From the NCBI GenBank assembly GCA_039794565.1, contig JAUQVX010000001.1, forward strand, positions 186,001-250,000: a stretch of DNA of 64,000 bases, in the 5' to 3' direction. The number at the start of each line of letters is the position of its first letter. Position 1 is the stretch's first letter. A program made the position numbers and the translations under genes. This document shows positions 1 through 8,995 of the stretch, piece after piece. The DNA comes from Gloeomargarita sp. SRBZ-1_bins_9. Lineage in GTDB: Bacteria > Cyanobacteriota > Cyanobacteriia > Gloeomargaritales > Gloeomargaritaceae. The notes beneath the pieces were generated by a model. That model saw only the letters and a list, made by a program, of their open reading frames with translations. It did no database searches and had not been told where the DNA came from.

Positions 1-225
1 GGTTTGGACATCTGCTATCGCCTGGTCCGCCTGCAACTTCCACACCGTCTGGCCCCCCTTATCCGCCTGGTGCAGTTTGAGGGATTCAAAGGTCAATTGC
101 TGGGACGCCTCTGGGTTGGCCTCCGGTTCGAGGGGACGTTCCGGCACCTGACAACCGGCCAACAGGCAGCCCAGGACCACCCCCCAGGCCCATCGCCTAA
201 TTACGGGACGGATTGGCGTTGTCAT
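1..225 (-). CDS. lptC: LptC-like LPS export lipoprotein, N-terminal part
   Basis: The reading frame starts at an ATG at 225 and is still open at base 1, so only the first 75 codons are seen. A lipoprotein signal is visible: basic N-terminus, hydrophobic stretch and lipobox LLAGC near residue 23. It is followed by a beta-type segment (LTFESLKLHQAD.. then VWKLQADQAIADV) typical of LptC, the membrane-anchored bridge subunit of the LPS transport machine. Its start lies 29 bp inside the 3' end of the NYN gene, so the two are probably co-transcribed. The family call rests on the lipobox and the first strand repeat only. lptA is elsewhere in the window. Confidence 0.6.
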   Translation of the reverse strand, partial: MTTPIRPVIRRWAWGVVLGCLLAGCQVPERPLEPEANPEASQQLTFESLKLHQADKGGQTVWKLQADQAIADVQT

Positions 226-820
226 TCGCGTTGTTGTTGGCATTGTTGACCATCTCCGCCACCGAGCGGTAGGGGGTGGGACGATTGGCCTTGCGGATCT
301 CATCCCGAATCGTCTCTAAATCAATATAACGGTCGGCCACATTAATCAAATTATCGCTGGTCATGGAGCGCAGACTCACTACCTCTACCCGTACCCCTCG
401 GTAGCTCACCGCATCCACTGCATAGGCCAAGTCCCCGTCGCCGCTGACTAAAATGGCCGTATCGTAGGACCCCACCAGGGATAACATATCCACCGCAATT
501 TCCACATCCAGATTGGCCTTTTTCGACCCGTCCGGTAACTGAACCAGCTCCTTACACACCACCCGATAACCGTTGCGGCGCATCCAGAGTAAAAACCCCT
601 GCTGTTTTTCATTGGTTGGGTCCACGCCCGTGTAGAAAAAAGCCCGCAGCAGACGGGAACCCGCCGTCAAATAACACAACAACTTACTGTAGTCAATTTC
701 AATCCCCAACTGGAGAGCAGCATAAAACAGGTTAGAACCATCAATAAAGATGGCAATCCGACCCCGGTTTTCCAAGACCTGTTGGGGAGTAAATAAACCC
801 ACGTTATCCATGCCAGACAT
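197..820 (-). CDS. NYN-domain protein, LabA/DUF88 family
   Basis: A 207-residue cytoplasmic protein with a NYN (PIN-like) nuclease fold. Acidic motif residues are in place: IAIFIDGSNLFYAA near residue 22, NLDVEIAVDML near 103 and AILVSGDGDLAYAVD near 122. The family includes LabA, a circadian output factor of Synechococcus, and general DUF88 proteins, so RNA cleavage or binding is a family inference. The C-terminus is an Asn-rich low-complexity tail (NNANNNANDNAN). The gene overlaps lptC downstream by 29 bp. Whether this is the LabA orthologue or one of its paralogues cannot be told here. Confidence 0.8.
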   Translation of the reverse strand: MSGMDNVGLFTPQQVLENRGRIAIFIDGSNLFYAALQLGIEIDYSKLLCYLTAGSRLLRAFFYTGVDPTNEKQQGFLLWMRRNGYRVVCKELVQLPDGSKKANLDVEIAVDMLSLVGSYDTAILVSGDGDLAYAVDAVSYRGVRVEVVSLRSMTSDNLINVADRYIDLETIRDEIRKANRPTPYRSVAEMVNNANNNANDNANPSRN

Positions 821-930
821 CGGTTTAATCCCAGGTTAATAAAAAATATGAATGTTTTGTAAGTCCCGCCCACCCATCCGGTACGGTACTTAATACCTTA
901 GCAAACAACCCTGGTCTGCCCCACAAAACG

Positions 931-2496
931 TTAGGATTTTATCGGTTTTGCCAGTTCCAAGCGGCCAAAAACCGGCTCCGGCGGGGCGAGGACCTGACCG
1001 GCGGGTAAAACTCCCCAACGGCTGTGGTCCGCGAAAGCCAGGGATACCTCGCCGTCAAAATCCACTCCGTAGCCCAACTGCTGGTAAATCCGGGTGCTGG
1101 TTTGGGGAACGACCGGGCTCAGCAAGTAGGCCGCCAACCGCACCGCCTCCAGCAAGCTATACAGTACGCCTTCTAAAGTGGTCTGGTCCCCGGTTTTCGC
1201 CAACTGCCAGGGCGCCTGTTCGTCAATCCACTGGTTGGCCCGTTGCACCAGCGCCAGCGTCAACCCACAGGCCCGGTGAATCGCCAATGCCTGGTAGGCC
1301 TGGGCCACCTGTGCCCCCAAATCCCGGCCCATCGTCACCAAGGGATTATTCGGTAAGGCCACCGGCGTCGGCACCCGTCCGCCGCAATACTTGTGGACGA
1401 GCTTAGACGTGCGGTTCAGCAAATTCCCCAACCCATTCGCCAAATCGGCATTCACAATCTGCACAAATCGTTCCTCGTTAAAATCCCCATCCTTCCCCAG
1501 TTCAATCTCCTTCAAAAAGTAATAGCGCAGGGCGTCACTCCCGTAGGTCTCCACCAGGGCAAAGGGGTCCACCACATTCCCCAGGGATTTGCTCATCTTT
1601 TGGCCGTCCTTGGTGAGAAAACCGTGGGCAAAAACCCGCTTGGGCAAGGGCAACCCCGCTGACATCAACATCGCCGGCCAATACACCGCATGGAACCGCA
1701 AAATGTCCTTGCCAATGAGATGTAAGTCCACCGGCCACCAGGTGCGGACCGCCGCCGCCAAACTGGGGGGTTCGTCGGGTTCTAACAACGCTGTGATGTA
1801 ACCCAACAGGGCATCAAACCAAACATAAATCACCTGCTGGGGGTCCACCGGCACCGGAAAGCCCCAGTCCAGATGTCGGCGGGAAATGGAAAAATCATTT
1901 AGCCCCTGGGCCACAAATTTCATCACCTCATTGCGGCGGGTTTCCGGCTGGATAAAGTCCGGCTGGTCCCGGTACAGCCGTTCGAGCGGTTCTTGATAGC
2001 GAGACAACCGGAAAAAGTAGTTGGGTTCATCGCGCCACTCCACCGGCAAGGTGGGATGCAACGGGCAGTATCCCCCCGGTAATAATTCCCGTTCATCCTT
2101 GAACTCCTCACAGGCCACGCAATACCACCCCTGTTGCTGATGCAAGTAAATATCCCCCCGCTCCCACACCCGCAGGAAAAATTCCTTGACGATCACCCCA
2201 TGGCGCGGGTCGGTGGTGCGACTGAAGCGGTGCCATTGGATGTGCAACTTCCGCCACAAGTCTTGAAATTCCGCCGCCATGCGGTCACAATGTTCCTGGG
2301 GGGGTAATCCCTGCTCCTGGGCGGTGCGTTGAATTTTCTGCCCGTGTTCATCCGTGCCGGTCACCAGCAGCACCGCATCCCCCCGCAACCGGGCAAACCG
2401 GGCCAGGGCATCCGCCACCATAGTGGTGTAGGCGCTGCCGATATGGGGCCGGGCGTTGACGTAGTACAAAGGGGTCGTTAGGCTGAAACGGGCCAT
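931..2496 (-). CDS. metG: methionyl-tRNA synthetase
   Basis: Class I aminoacyl-tRNA synthetase that charges tRNA-Met in the cytoplasm. The HIGH-type signature is in YYVNARPHIGSAY near residue 12 and the KMSKS loop is GQKMSKSLGN near residue 300. A zinc-knuckle-like CxxC...CxxH lies near residues 127-150. The start is placed at ATG 2496, just before ARFSLTTPLYYVN; an upstream in-frame extension shows no family similarity. At 521 residues it is the short form without the C-terminal tRNA-binding domain, as is common in cyanobacteria. It is divergent from sasA. Confidence 0.95.
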   Translation of the reverse strand: MARFSLTTPLYYVNARPHIGSAYTTMVADALARFARLRGDAVLLVTGTDEHGQKIQRTAQEQGLPPQEHCDRMAAEFQDLWRKLHIQWHRFSRTTDPRHGVIVKEFFLRVWERGDIYLHQQQGWYCVACEEFKDERELLPGGYCPLHPTLPVEWRDEPNYFFRLSRYQEPLERLYRDQPDFIQPETRRNEVMKFVAQGLNDFSISRRHLDWGFPVPVDPQQVIYVWFDALLGYITALLEPDEPPSLAAAVRTWWPVDLHLIGKDILRFHAVYWPAMLMSAGLPLPKRVFAHGFLTKDGQKMSKSLGNVVDPFALVETYGSDALRYYFLKEIELGKDGDFNEERFVQIVNADLANGLGNLLNRTSKLVHKYCGGRVPTPVALPNNPLVTMGRDLGAQVAQAYQALAIHRACGLTLALVQRANQWIDEQAPWQLAKTGDQTTLEGVLYSLLEAVRLAAYLLSPVVPQTSTRIYQQLGYGVDFDGEVSLAFADHSRWGVLPAGQVLAPPEPVFGRLELAKPIKS

Positions 2497-2570
2497 AGGG
2501 GACCAGTAGAGACAGGGTTTTTCTCCATCATAGAGGGATTTGCTCGGCGGTTTGGCGTGTCCGTCCTCTA

Positions 2571-2600
2571 TGCTGGTAAATGGAATTGTAATTCCCAGCA
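2571..2600 (+). promoter_or_regulatory. imperfect palindrome in the sasA leader
   Basis: A perfect inner palindrome GGAATTGTAATTCC (2582-2595) is flanked by TGCTG and CAGCA arms, giving a hairpin with an interior bulge. It ends 13 bp before the sasA ATG, between the divergent metG and sasA genes. It could be a protein operator or an mRNA leader hairpin. The inverted repeat is seen; the role is inferred. Confidence 0.4.
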
Positions 2601-2613
2601 CAATCGCTACGCC

Positions 2614-3675
2614 ATGTCCAGGGTTCAGGTTTACTTGTTCACCAGCAAGACCACCCATCGAGACCAGATCAAACAGTTGCAACAACGGTTAGAGGCCCTG
2701 GGTTGTCCGGCGGAGGCCTTACAAATTGTGGACGTAATCGAGCAACCCTATCTGGCGGAACGGCTACGGGTGGTGGCCACGCCGGCTTTGGTCAAGGCCT
2801 ATCCCGAACCCCGGCAAGTCTTGGCCGGCAGTGATTTGCTGGAACAGGTGGATTACTGGTGGCCCCGCTGGCAAACGGAAGCCGCCGCCGACAACCAATC
2901 CCCACCCGCCGTTAGCAGCCCCGATGTGGTCCGTTTGGAGGAGGAACTGGCCCGCGCCCAACTCACCATCCGTCAACTGACCGCCCAGGTGGACTTCCGC
3001 AATCAAGTGATCGAGATGCTGGCCCATGACCTGCGCAATCCCCTGACGGCGGTGAGCATTGCCCTGGAAACCCTGGAGATGGCCCCGCAGCGGCACGAAC
3101 TGGCGCCCCAACTGATTCAACAGGCCCGCAACCAGGTAAAGACCTTGGACCGGTTGATCACCAGCATCCTCCAGGTCAGCCGCAACCAACAAAAAGTTCT
3201 GCACCTCAATCCCCAGGCGGTGCAATTGCCGGAGATCATCCACCAGGTGGCCCAAAGTTTCCAAGCCCTCCTGGAGAGCCGCCAACACACCCTACGGGTG
3301 GATATTGCCGAACCTTGCCCGCCGGTTTTTGCCGACCCTGACGCCCTGAGACGCGTGTTGAACAACCTGCTGGATAATGCCTGCAAATACACCCCTCCGG
3401 GCGGGCAGATCAGCATCAGCACCTTGCACAGCACTACCTTGAAAGTGCAGGTGACGGTGGCCGATAATGGGCCGGGGATTCCCCTGGCGGACCAGGAACG
3501 GATTTTTGACCCCAGCACCCGCCTGGCTAACCATGACCAGGAAGCCAATGGCTACGGACTGGGCCTGGCCGTCTGCCGGCAGATTATCCAGGCGCACTAC
3601 GGGCGGATTTGGGTGGAGTCGGAGCCGGGCCGGGGGAGTCGCTTCCATTTCACCCTACCGGTATACCGCCCCTGA
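2614..3675 (+). CDS. sasA: SasA-type clock histidine kinase with KaiB-like sensor domain
   Basis: A 353-residue soluble histidine kinase. Residues 1-95 form a KaiB/thioredoxin-like domain (VQVYLFTSKTTHRDQIKQL, with ATPALVKAYPEPRQVLAGSD at its end), the hallmark of SasA, which binds KaiC and phosphorylates RpaA. A helical linker precedes the H-box MLAHDLRNPLTAV near residue 135. ATPase boxes follow: N (LLDNACKYTPPGG), G1 (ADNGPGIP) and G2 (GYGLGLAV). The ATG at 2614 is chosen because the KaiB-like fold begins immediately after it. Neither rpaA nor kai genes are in the window. Confidence 0.92.
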   Translation: MSRVQVYLFTSKTTHRDQIKQLQQRLEALGCPAEALQIVDVIEQPYLAERLRVVATPALVKAYPEPRQVLAGSDLLEQVDYWWPRWQTEAAADNQSPPAVSSPDVVRLEEELARAQLTIRQLTAQVDFRNQVIEMLAHDLRNPLTAVSIALETLEMAPQRHELAPQLIQQARNQVKTLDRLITSILQVSRNQQKVLHLNPQAVQLPEIIHQVAQSFQALLESRQHTLRVDIAEPCPPVFADPDALRRVLNNLLDNACKYTPPGGQISISTLHSTTLKVQVTVADNGPGIPLADQERIFDPSTRLANHDQEANGYGLGLAVCRQIIQAHYGRIWVESEPGRGSRFHFTLPVYRP

Positions 3676-3726
3676 GTTGACAACGCCCCGACCCGTTCGC
3701 TAAAGTAATAGATACGTTGAACGCGT

Positions 3727-3799
3727 GCCCCCATCGTCTAGTGGTCTAGGACACCTCCCTTTCACGGAGGTAACAGGGATTCGAATTCCCTTGGGGGTA
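3727..3799 (+). tRNA. tRNA-Glu (anticodon TTC)
   Basis: A 73-nt cloverleaf. The acceptor arm GCCCCCA pairs with TGGGGGT, the anticodon stem is CCTCC/GGAGG with loop CTTTCAC (anticodon TTC), and the T-arm contains GATTCGAATTC. The last base is A and no CCA is encoded. In cyanobacteria this tRNA also feeds tetrapyrrole synthesis as glutamyl-tRNA. It ends 12 bp from the aat stop codon, which is convergent. Confidence 0.97.
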
Positions 3800-3811
3800 T
3801 TGATGTTGCCG

Positions 3812-4402
3812 TTACGAATTCAGGTGGAACGGTCGCGCGGGTTGCTGTACGGCCTGGGCGAGTAACTGCCTGTATTCCTGGTCAGAGACGGTGTAGGCGC
3901 CGAAGCGGGTCAGGTGGGGGTTGATTACCTGGGCATCGAACAGCCAAAATCCCCGGCGGCGCAGGTGGTCCACCAGGGTAACCAGGGCCACTTTGGAGGC
4001 ATCCGTGACCCGGTAAAACATGGACTCCCCGATGAAGGCGGCGCCGATGACTAGGCCCAGTACCCCTCCGGCCAGGGTATCCCCGTCCCAGGTTTCCCAA
4101 CTGTGGGCATAGCCGGCCCGGTGCAAGCGTTGGTAGAGCTGCTGGAGTTCTTCGGAAATCCAGGTCTGGGGACGGTCAGCGCAACCGGCAACGACCCCGG
4201 CGAAATCCCGATTCACGTGCACCTGAAACCGGTGGAGTTTGCGTCGGAGAGAACGGGGGCAATGGAAGCGCTCATCCAGGGGAATCAGGGCGCGTTGTCG
4301 GCTGCGATACCAAGCCAAGGTGCCGGTGCCCTCATCTGCCATTAAGAAATACCCCTGACGGTACCCCTCAAGGACCCAGGCCACATCCCTATCCATCACC
4401 AT
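3812..4402 (-). CDS. aat: leucyl/phenylalanyl-tRNA-protein transferase
   Basis: A 196-residue enzyme of the N-end rule pathway that adds Leu or Phe to N-terminal Arg or Lys of proteins, in the cytoplasm. Family motifs seen include [10 protein letters not shown] near residue 13, [18 protein letters not shown] near 99 and [20 protein letters not shown] near 120. FWLFDAQ and HLTRFGA follow. The length is slightly shorter than E. coli Aat, which is normal for cyanobacteria. It is divergent from the DUF393 gene. Confidence 0.93.
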   Translation of the reverse strand: MVMDRDVAWVLEGYRQGYFLMADEGTGTLAWYRSRQRALIPLDERFHCPRSLRRKLHRFQVHVNRDFAGVVAGCADRPQTWISEELQQLYQRLHRAGYAHSWETWDGDTLAGGVLGLVIGAAFIGESMFYRVTDASKVALVTLVDHLRRRGFWLFDAQVINPHLTRFGAYTVSDQEYRQLLAQAVQQPARPFHLNS

Positions 4403-4437
4403 CGCTACAATAGAGAGGGCAAGATTGATGAATCCCT

Positions 4438-4824
4438 GTGTCGCGCTATTTGATCATCTATGATGGGCGCTGTCAACTCTGTAGTGGTTGGGTGGCGGCG
4501 CTGTATAAGCTGGAGGGGGGCCGGTGGTTGAGCTACCTCCCCATGCAGGATGAAGCGGCCCTAGCCCAATGGGGAATTACACCAGCGACCTGTCAGCAGG
4601 GCGTCATTCTCATTGACCAAAATCGGCCGGAACGCCGCTGGCAAGGTACGGCGGCCCTCGAACAACTGGCGAGTTTCCTCCCCGGGGTGGCACCGGTGGT
4701 GGCTGCCTATCAACGCTTGCCGGGGTTGAAGGCCATTGGCGATGCCTGTTACGTCCAAATTCGCGACCATCGCTACGAGTGGTTTGGCGAACGGTCGGAG
4801 GTGTATCGCGTGCCGTCGTCCTAA
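4438..4824 (+). CDS. thiol-disulfide oxidoreductase-like protein, DCC/DUF393 family
   Basis: A 128-residue protein. The family motif is near the N-terminus, [12 protein letters not shown], where CxxC follows the Asp of the DCC motif. The family is thioredoxin-like in fold but its substrate is unknown. The start is a GTG codon at 4438. A TACAAT -10-like hexamer lies at about 4406-4411. The stop overlaps the ATG of coaBC by one base (TAATG), so translation is probably coupled. Confidence 0.8.
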   Translation: MSRYLIIYDGRCQLCSGWVAALYKLEGGRWLSYLPMQDEAALAQWGITPATCQQGVILIDQNRPERRWQGTAALEQLASFLPGVAPVVAAYQRLPGLKAIGDACYVQIRDHRYEWFGERSEVYRVPSS

Positions 4825-6050
4825 TGGGCCGGATTCTGGTAGGCATCGGGGGGGGAATTGCCGCCTACAAGGTTTGCGAGCTGGTTTCCCAGTGGGTGCA
4901 GCAGGGCCACCAGGTGCGGGTGATCTTGACTTCTACGGCGACCCGGTTTGTCACCCCCTTGACCCTGAGCACCCTCAGTCGCCACTGCGCTTACACCGAC
5001 GGAGATTTTTGGCAACCCACTGGCCGTCCGTTGCACATCGAGTTGGGGGAATGGGCTGATGTGCTGGTGATTGCCCCCGCCACGGCAGATTTACTGGCGA
5101 AAATGGCCCAGGGCTTGGCGGACGACCTGCTCACCAACACCCTGCTGGCCAGCACAGCACCGGTTGTGGTGGCCCCGGCCATGAACAGCACCATGTGGCA
5201 GCAGGTCTCGGTCCAGCACAATTACCAAACTCTACAGCAATGGCCCCGTTGCCACAGTGTGGGGGTGCGGGCAGGGTTGCTGGCCTGTGATGCCGTGGGT
5301 CCGGGGCGGATGGCCGAACCCTGGGAAATCGACGCCTGGGTCAACTCCCTGCTCATCACTGGTGGCCGCCGGGATCTGCAGGGCTACAACGTTCTGGTCA
5401 CCGCAGGGGGTACCCGCGAACACCTGGACCCGGTACGGTTTTTGGGGAATCCAGCCAGTGGCGCCATGGGAATCGCCCTAGCCCAGGCCGCCCTTAGCCG
5501 TGGCGCGAGAGTAACCTTGATTCATGGTCCCCTCACCCACCCAACGCCTGCGGTCGATCACGTGATCAGCGTTACCAGTGCCCAGGAGATGTATGCTGCC
5601 GTGTTAGCCGTTTTTCCCGAACAGCACTGGTGTCTGCTGGCCGCTGCGGTAAGCGATGTACAACCGGGAACGCGCCATGCCACCAAACTGCCCAAACAGG
5701 CCCTACCCGACTGCTTACCCCTGCAACCCGCCCCCGATATCGCCCAACACCTGGGGAACATCAAGCACCCGGAGCAATTACTCATCGGATTTGCCGCCCA
5801 AACCGGTGATATTGAGGCCCCCGCCCGGGACAAACTGCGTGCCAAAAACTTAGACGCCATCGTGGCCAACCCGATTGATGTACCCGGTGTCGGTTTCGGC
5901 AGTGAATATAACGAGGCTGTCTGGTTAGACCGACGGGGACAACGGCGGGTGTGGTCACGGACCACTAAACTCCACCTAGCCCACCAGATTCTGGATGCTG
6001 CTCGGGAGCTTTACGATTCCTCGTCGGTTTCCTCCTCGTCCGTGGGGTAG
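4824..6050 (+). CDS. coaBC: bifunctional phosphopantothenoylcysteine decarboxylase / synthase
   Basis: Two coenzyme A steps in one 408-residue chain. The N-terminal CoaC flavoprotein has [10 protein letters not shown] near residue 6 and APAMNSTMW near 116. The C-terminal CoaB domain has [20 protein letters not shown] near 190 and later IGFAAQTGD and [11 protein letters not shown]. The start at ATG 4824 overlaps the stop of the preceding gene. The last 13 residues are Ser-rich ([11 protein letters not shown]) and lie antisense to rpmF, so the tail is probably a drifting extension rather than a conserved part. Confidence 0.94.
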   Translation: MGRILVGIGGGIAAYKVCELVSQWVQQGHQVRVILTSTATRFVTPLTLSTLSRHCAYTDGDFWQPTGRPLHIELGEWADVLVIAPATADLLAKMAQGLADDLLTNTLLASTAPVVVAPAMNSTMWQQVSVQHNYQTLQQWPRCHSVGVRAGLLACDAVGPGRMAEPWEIDAWVNSLLITGGRRDLQGYNVLVTAGGTREHLDPVRFLGNPASGAMGIALAQAALSRGARVTLIHGPLTHPTPAVDHVISVTSAQEMYAAVLAVFPEQHWCLLAAAVSDVQPGTRHATKLPKQALPDCLPLQPAPDIAQHLGNIKHPEQLLIGFAAQTGDIEAPARDKLRAKNLDAIVANPIDVPGVGFGSEYNEAVWLDRRGQRRVWSRTTKLHLAHQILDAARELYDSSSVSSSSVG

Positions 6051-6190
6051 TAGAAGCTGCGGGATCGCCCTGTCAAGATGGATTTCGCCAAGGATAAGGC
6101 TTTTTGGGCCTCAAACAGAGCTTGCCGTTTCCACACCGCCTTACGCTGCCGCTTGCGAGCCTTCGAGGTTTTCTTCTTGGGGACTGCCAT
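6011..6190 (-). CDS. rpmF: 50S ribosomal protein L32
   Basis: A 59-residue basic protein starting [20 protein letters not shown], the typical L32 N-terminus of cyanobacteria and plastids, followed by an acidic tail ending EEETDEES. The ATG at 6190 is chosen because conserved sequence starts there. It lacks the CxxC zinc motif found in some L32 forms. The 3' end overlaps coaBC by 40 bp on the other strand. Confidence 0.93.
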   Translation of the reverse strand: MAVPKKKTSKARKRQRKAVWKRQALFEAQKALSLAKSILTGRSRSFYYPTDEEETDEES

Positions 6191-6321
6191 AAGCCGGGCC
6201 AAAGAATCGCAAAACATATTTCAATATAGCATTGACGGGGGAACAGCGCTCCATCCCCGGGCGGGCGTGTTATGCTATAGGAGTCCCAGTCTTAACAAAG
6301 GTTTACGTTTTAGGGGTGGGG

Positions 6322-6996
6322 ATGACGGCAACGGTAGCGGTCCAGCGGCCAACGGTCAAGGAACTCAAGGAGGCTTGGGCGGGACTTCACGCGCGTAGTT
6401 GCCCAGATGTCTATAACTTTCACCTGCATACGGTGCATTCAGACGGGCGCCTAGAGCCGGAGGAGGTGATTGACCAGGCCTTGACCTATGGGGTGCAGGG
6501 GTTGGCTATTACCGACCATCACCGGGTGAGCGGCTACGAACAGGCCTACCGCTATTTACAGCGCCTGCCCGGTTACCGCAAGCCGCAACTGTGGTCGGGG
6601 ATTGAAATCAGTTGCGACCTGCTGGGCGTTGAGGTGCATATTCTCGGCTATGGCTTTGACCCGGACCATGCCCTGATGGCTCCCTACATCCAGGGCACGA
6701 CCCCCTTGGGGGATGACTACGCAGCGGCAGCGGTGATTCAAGCGATCCAGGGAGCCGGGGGTCTAGCCGTTCTCGCCCACCCGGAGCGCTACAAAAAACC
6801 GGCCAGTGAACTAATCCCGGCGGCCAGCGCCCTGGGCATTGACGGGGTAGAAGCCTATTACGCCTACAACAACCCGGACCCCTGGCGCCCCAGCCCGCAG
6901 CAAACGGCCCATGTGCTGCACCTGAGTCGGGTGTACGGGCTATGGGTCACCTGCGGCACTGACACCCATGGGCGCAGCATCCGCTCCCGCCTGTAA
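6322..6996 (+). CDS. PHP-domain metal-dependent phosphoesterase
   Basis: A 224-residue single-domain PHP protein. Metal-binding motifs are NFHLHTVHSDGRLEPEE near residue 32, AITDHHRVSGYEQA near 62, a Glu in WSGIEIS near 95, VLAHPERY near 155 and GTDTHGR near the end. The family hydrolyses phosphoesters such as nucleoside 5'-phosphates; the substrate here is unknown. The ATG at 6322 is chosen; TATGCTATAG upstream at about 6271 resembles a -10 element. The 3' end overlaps the methyltransferase gene by 57 bp, convergently. Confidence 0.85.
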   Translation: MTATVAVQRPTVKELKEAWAGLHARSCPDVYNFHLHTVHSDGRLEPEEVIDQALTYGVQGLAITDHHRVSGYEQAYRYLQRLPGYRKPQLWSGIEISCDLLGVEVHILGYGFDPDHALMAPYIQGTTPLGDDYAAAAVIQAIQGAGGLAVLAHPERYKKPASELIPAASALGIDGVEAYYAYNNPDPWRPSPQQTAHVLHLSRVYGLWVTCGTDTHGRSIRSRL

Positions 6997-8151
6997 CCAC
7001 AGCAATTGCCGCCGTTGCAGGTCCTGAAGGTGGTCTGGCGTGGCGCCCGGCACCTGGTTGAGTAACTCGGCCACCGTCAGCTCGCCCGTTGCCCAGCAGA
7101 GGATGTCGTATTCCAGGGGCGTTAAATCCACCGGTTGGTAGTCGTAGTCCAACAGGGAACGCCCCGGCCACCCCATCATACAGGTCGAGCGCACCGGTCG
7201 GGCCTGTTGCCAGTCGGGCAATCCCCGCTGCAAGGGTGGACGTCCCAAAAAGAACTCAAAATGGGTCAGTTCTGGGTCCAGGGCTTCCACCAACTCGTAC
7301 TGCTGCTGGGGGGGCAAGGCGCGGGCGGTTGTCAGTAGGTCCGGCGTCGCACCCAATAGCCGTTCCAACTGCCAGTAACGGGGATTGGAAAAGCCCAAAA
7401 ACTCCAGACCCGTATTGGCAATCAGGGCAAACAGGGTCTCCACCGTGTAGTCCATCTCCTGGGGGTGCACGTACATATCGGCAAAGGTGGCGTCGTGGAC
7501 GTTGTCTAAGGCCCAGCGTTCCCGTTCCCGCCGCACCAGCCGGTTATCCGCCGGTAAATGGGCCAGTAACTGTCGCCCAATGGCCACCCCTGTGCGGTAA
7601 TCTCCCCCGGGCGGTTGCAGCAGACGAATCGCCTTTTGCAGCAGCCGGATTTCCCAACGGCCCCAGTAGGCGTACACAAACACGTGCATCAATCCCCCCG
7701 GCGCCAAGACTTCCGCCAAGGCCCGCAAACCCGCTTTGGGGTCCGGCAGGTGGTGCAACACCCCCACGCAGTTGATGTAGTGAAAGGTCTGGGATAGGCG
7801 GCCTACCTCCAGCAGGTTGAGGTGATGCAGGTGCACCCGATGGGCCACCCCTGAGCGCTGGAGTCGCTGCTGGGCAATGGCTAAGGCCGCCTCGCTCAGG
7901 TCAATGGCCACCACCGTCGCCGTGGGATTCAGATGGGCTAAGTAATCGGTGCCCACCCCTGTCCCACACCCGGCGTCCAGAATGCGTAGCGACGGCCACT
8001 CCCGCGGTATCCAACCCAGGGCAAAGTGATGGGCTGCCGGCACCGACCACCGCCAGTTGTAGCCCGGAGGGGGACCATCCGTCACCGGGTCGGGCGGAAA
8101 AGGATAGGTGTTGTACAGTTGCCGAACGGCTTGGGTAATGGCGTCGGTCAT
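6940..8151 (-). CDS. SAM-dependent methyltransferase, class I
   Basis: A 403-residue protein starting MTDAITQAVRQLYNTYPFP. The SAM-binding motif ILDAGCGTGVGTDYL is near residue 55, with VVAIDLSEAALAIA and NCVGVLHHLPDPKAGL following. The C-terminal 150 residues are unlike the Rossmann core and may select the substrate, which I cannot name. The N-terminal YNTYPFPPDP is typical of a cyanobacterial methyltransferase family that often sits beside pentapeptide proteins. It lies 2 bp after the stop of the pentapeptide gene, in one operon. Confidence 0.82.
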   Translation of the reverse strand: MTDAITQAVRQLYNTYPFPPDPVTDGPPPGYNWRWSVPAAHHFALGWIPREWPSLRILDAGCGTGVGTDYLAHLNPTATVVAIDLSEAALAIAQQRLQRSGVAHRVHLHHLNLLEVGRLSQTFHYINCVGVLHHLPDPKAGLRALAEVLAPGGLMHVFVYAYWGRWEIRLLQKAIRLLQPPGGDYRTGVAIGRQLLAHLPADNRLVRRERERWALDNVHDATFADMYVHPQEMDYTVETLFALIANTGLEFLGFSNPRYWQLERLLGATPDLLTTARALPPQQQYELVEALDPELTHFEFFLGRPPLQRGLPDWQQARPVRSTCMMGWPGRSLLDYDYQPVDLTPLEYDILCWATGELTVAELLNQVPGATPDHLQDLQRRQLLWLQAGADAAPMGVSAAGDP

Positions 8152-8153
8152 CG

Positions 8154-8795
8154 CTAGTCCCAAGGGAAAAGATTGGACCAGAACTGGTAAGGCCGACCGT
8201 TGGGCAGGATGGCCCCTTGACAGCGCACCCCCAGAAGATACATGCCTCCTAGATGTGCGCCCGTGAGATTGGCTCCCCGCAGGTCCGCCCCCCGCAAATC
8301 CGCCGCCGTGGGACTCCGCCACCGCATCAACAGGCCATTGCCCAGCAGCAGGAGCGCCAACCCCAGGAAGCCGGCTCCCCAGCGCCCCGTGATGCCCAGT
8401 ACCACGACCAACAGCAACGCCAGGCCATTGCTCCCCAGCACCAGCAGTCGGGACAAATGGGGACGGGGTTGGTCGAAGACGGCGCCCTGGAGGTCGCAGC
8501 CCTGCAAATTCGCCCCCCGCAGGTTACTCCCCACCAAAGAACACTGGCTGAGGTCGCTATCCCGCAGGTCGGCCCGCCGGAGATCGGCCAGTGTCAAACA
8601 AGCACCCCGCAAGTTGGCCTTCTGAATCCGGCAACGACTGAGGTTGGCCCCGTGGAAATTCGCTCGGCGGAAATCGCTCTCCCGTAAATCCGCCCCCGCC
8701 AACACCACGCCGCTCAAATCCATCCCTGCGCCATCTAGACGGCGAAAATCTGTCTCCCCCTGGGTATAGCGCTGGATCAGGACCGACCGCAACAC
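8154..8795 (-). CDS. pentapeptide-repeat membrane protein
   Basis: A 213-residue protein. An N-terminal right-handed beta-helix of about 16 A(D/N)Lxx repeats (LAGADLRESDFRRANFHGAN and on) is followed by two membrane segments, LLVLGSNGLALLLVVVLGI and GAGFLGLALLLLGNGLL. A second short repeat block (ADLRGADLRGANLTGAHLGG) is C-terminal. The start is a GTG codon at 8795. The function is unknown. It is first in a two-gene unit with the methyltransferase. Confidence 0.85.
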   Translation of the reverse strand: MLRSVLIQRYTQGETDFRRLDGAGMDLSGVVLAGADLRESDFRRANFHGANLSRCRIQKANLRGACLTLADLRRADLRDSDLSQCSLVGSNLRGANLQGCDLQGAVFDQPRPHLSRLLVLGSNGLALLLVVVLGITGRWGAGFLGLALLLLGNGLLMRWRSPTAADLRGADLRGANLTGAHLGGMYLLGVRCQGAILPNGRPYQFWSNLFPWD

Positions 8796-8995
8796 CCAAC
8801 CTACTCAAGCCCGACTAGCACCATCATCCCACTGCGCCGTTCCCCCTGGCAACCTTAGGGGCCGAGGCGGTCTTAAGATGCTTTACTAAAGGTCCGGTTG
8901 GTTAAGTGGGGAAGCGACGGAACTTCTCCCGGCCAAGGTTGTAACATGGGCTATAGATGGCCCTCAGCCCTACTTCTCCTGGCCGTTGGTTGGTG

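Noticed and set aside
23-249. Plus-strand ORF at the left edge
   Set aside because: Antisense to the LptC-like lipoprotein, which has a convincing lipobox.
7089-7775. 228-residue Pro/Arg-rich plus-strand ORF
   Set aside because: Lies antisense to the methyltransferase, low complexity, no motif.
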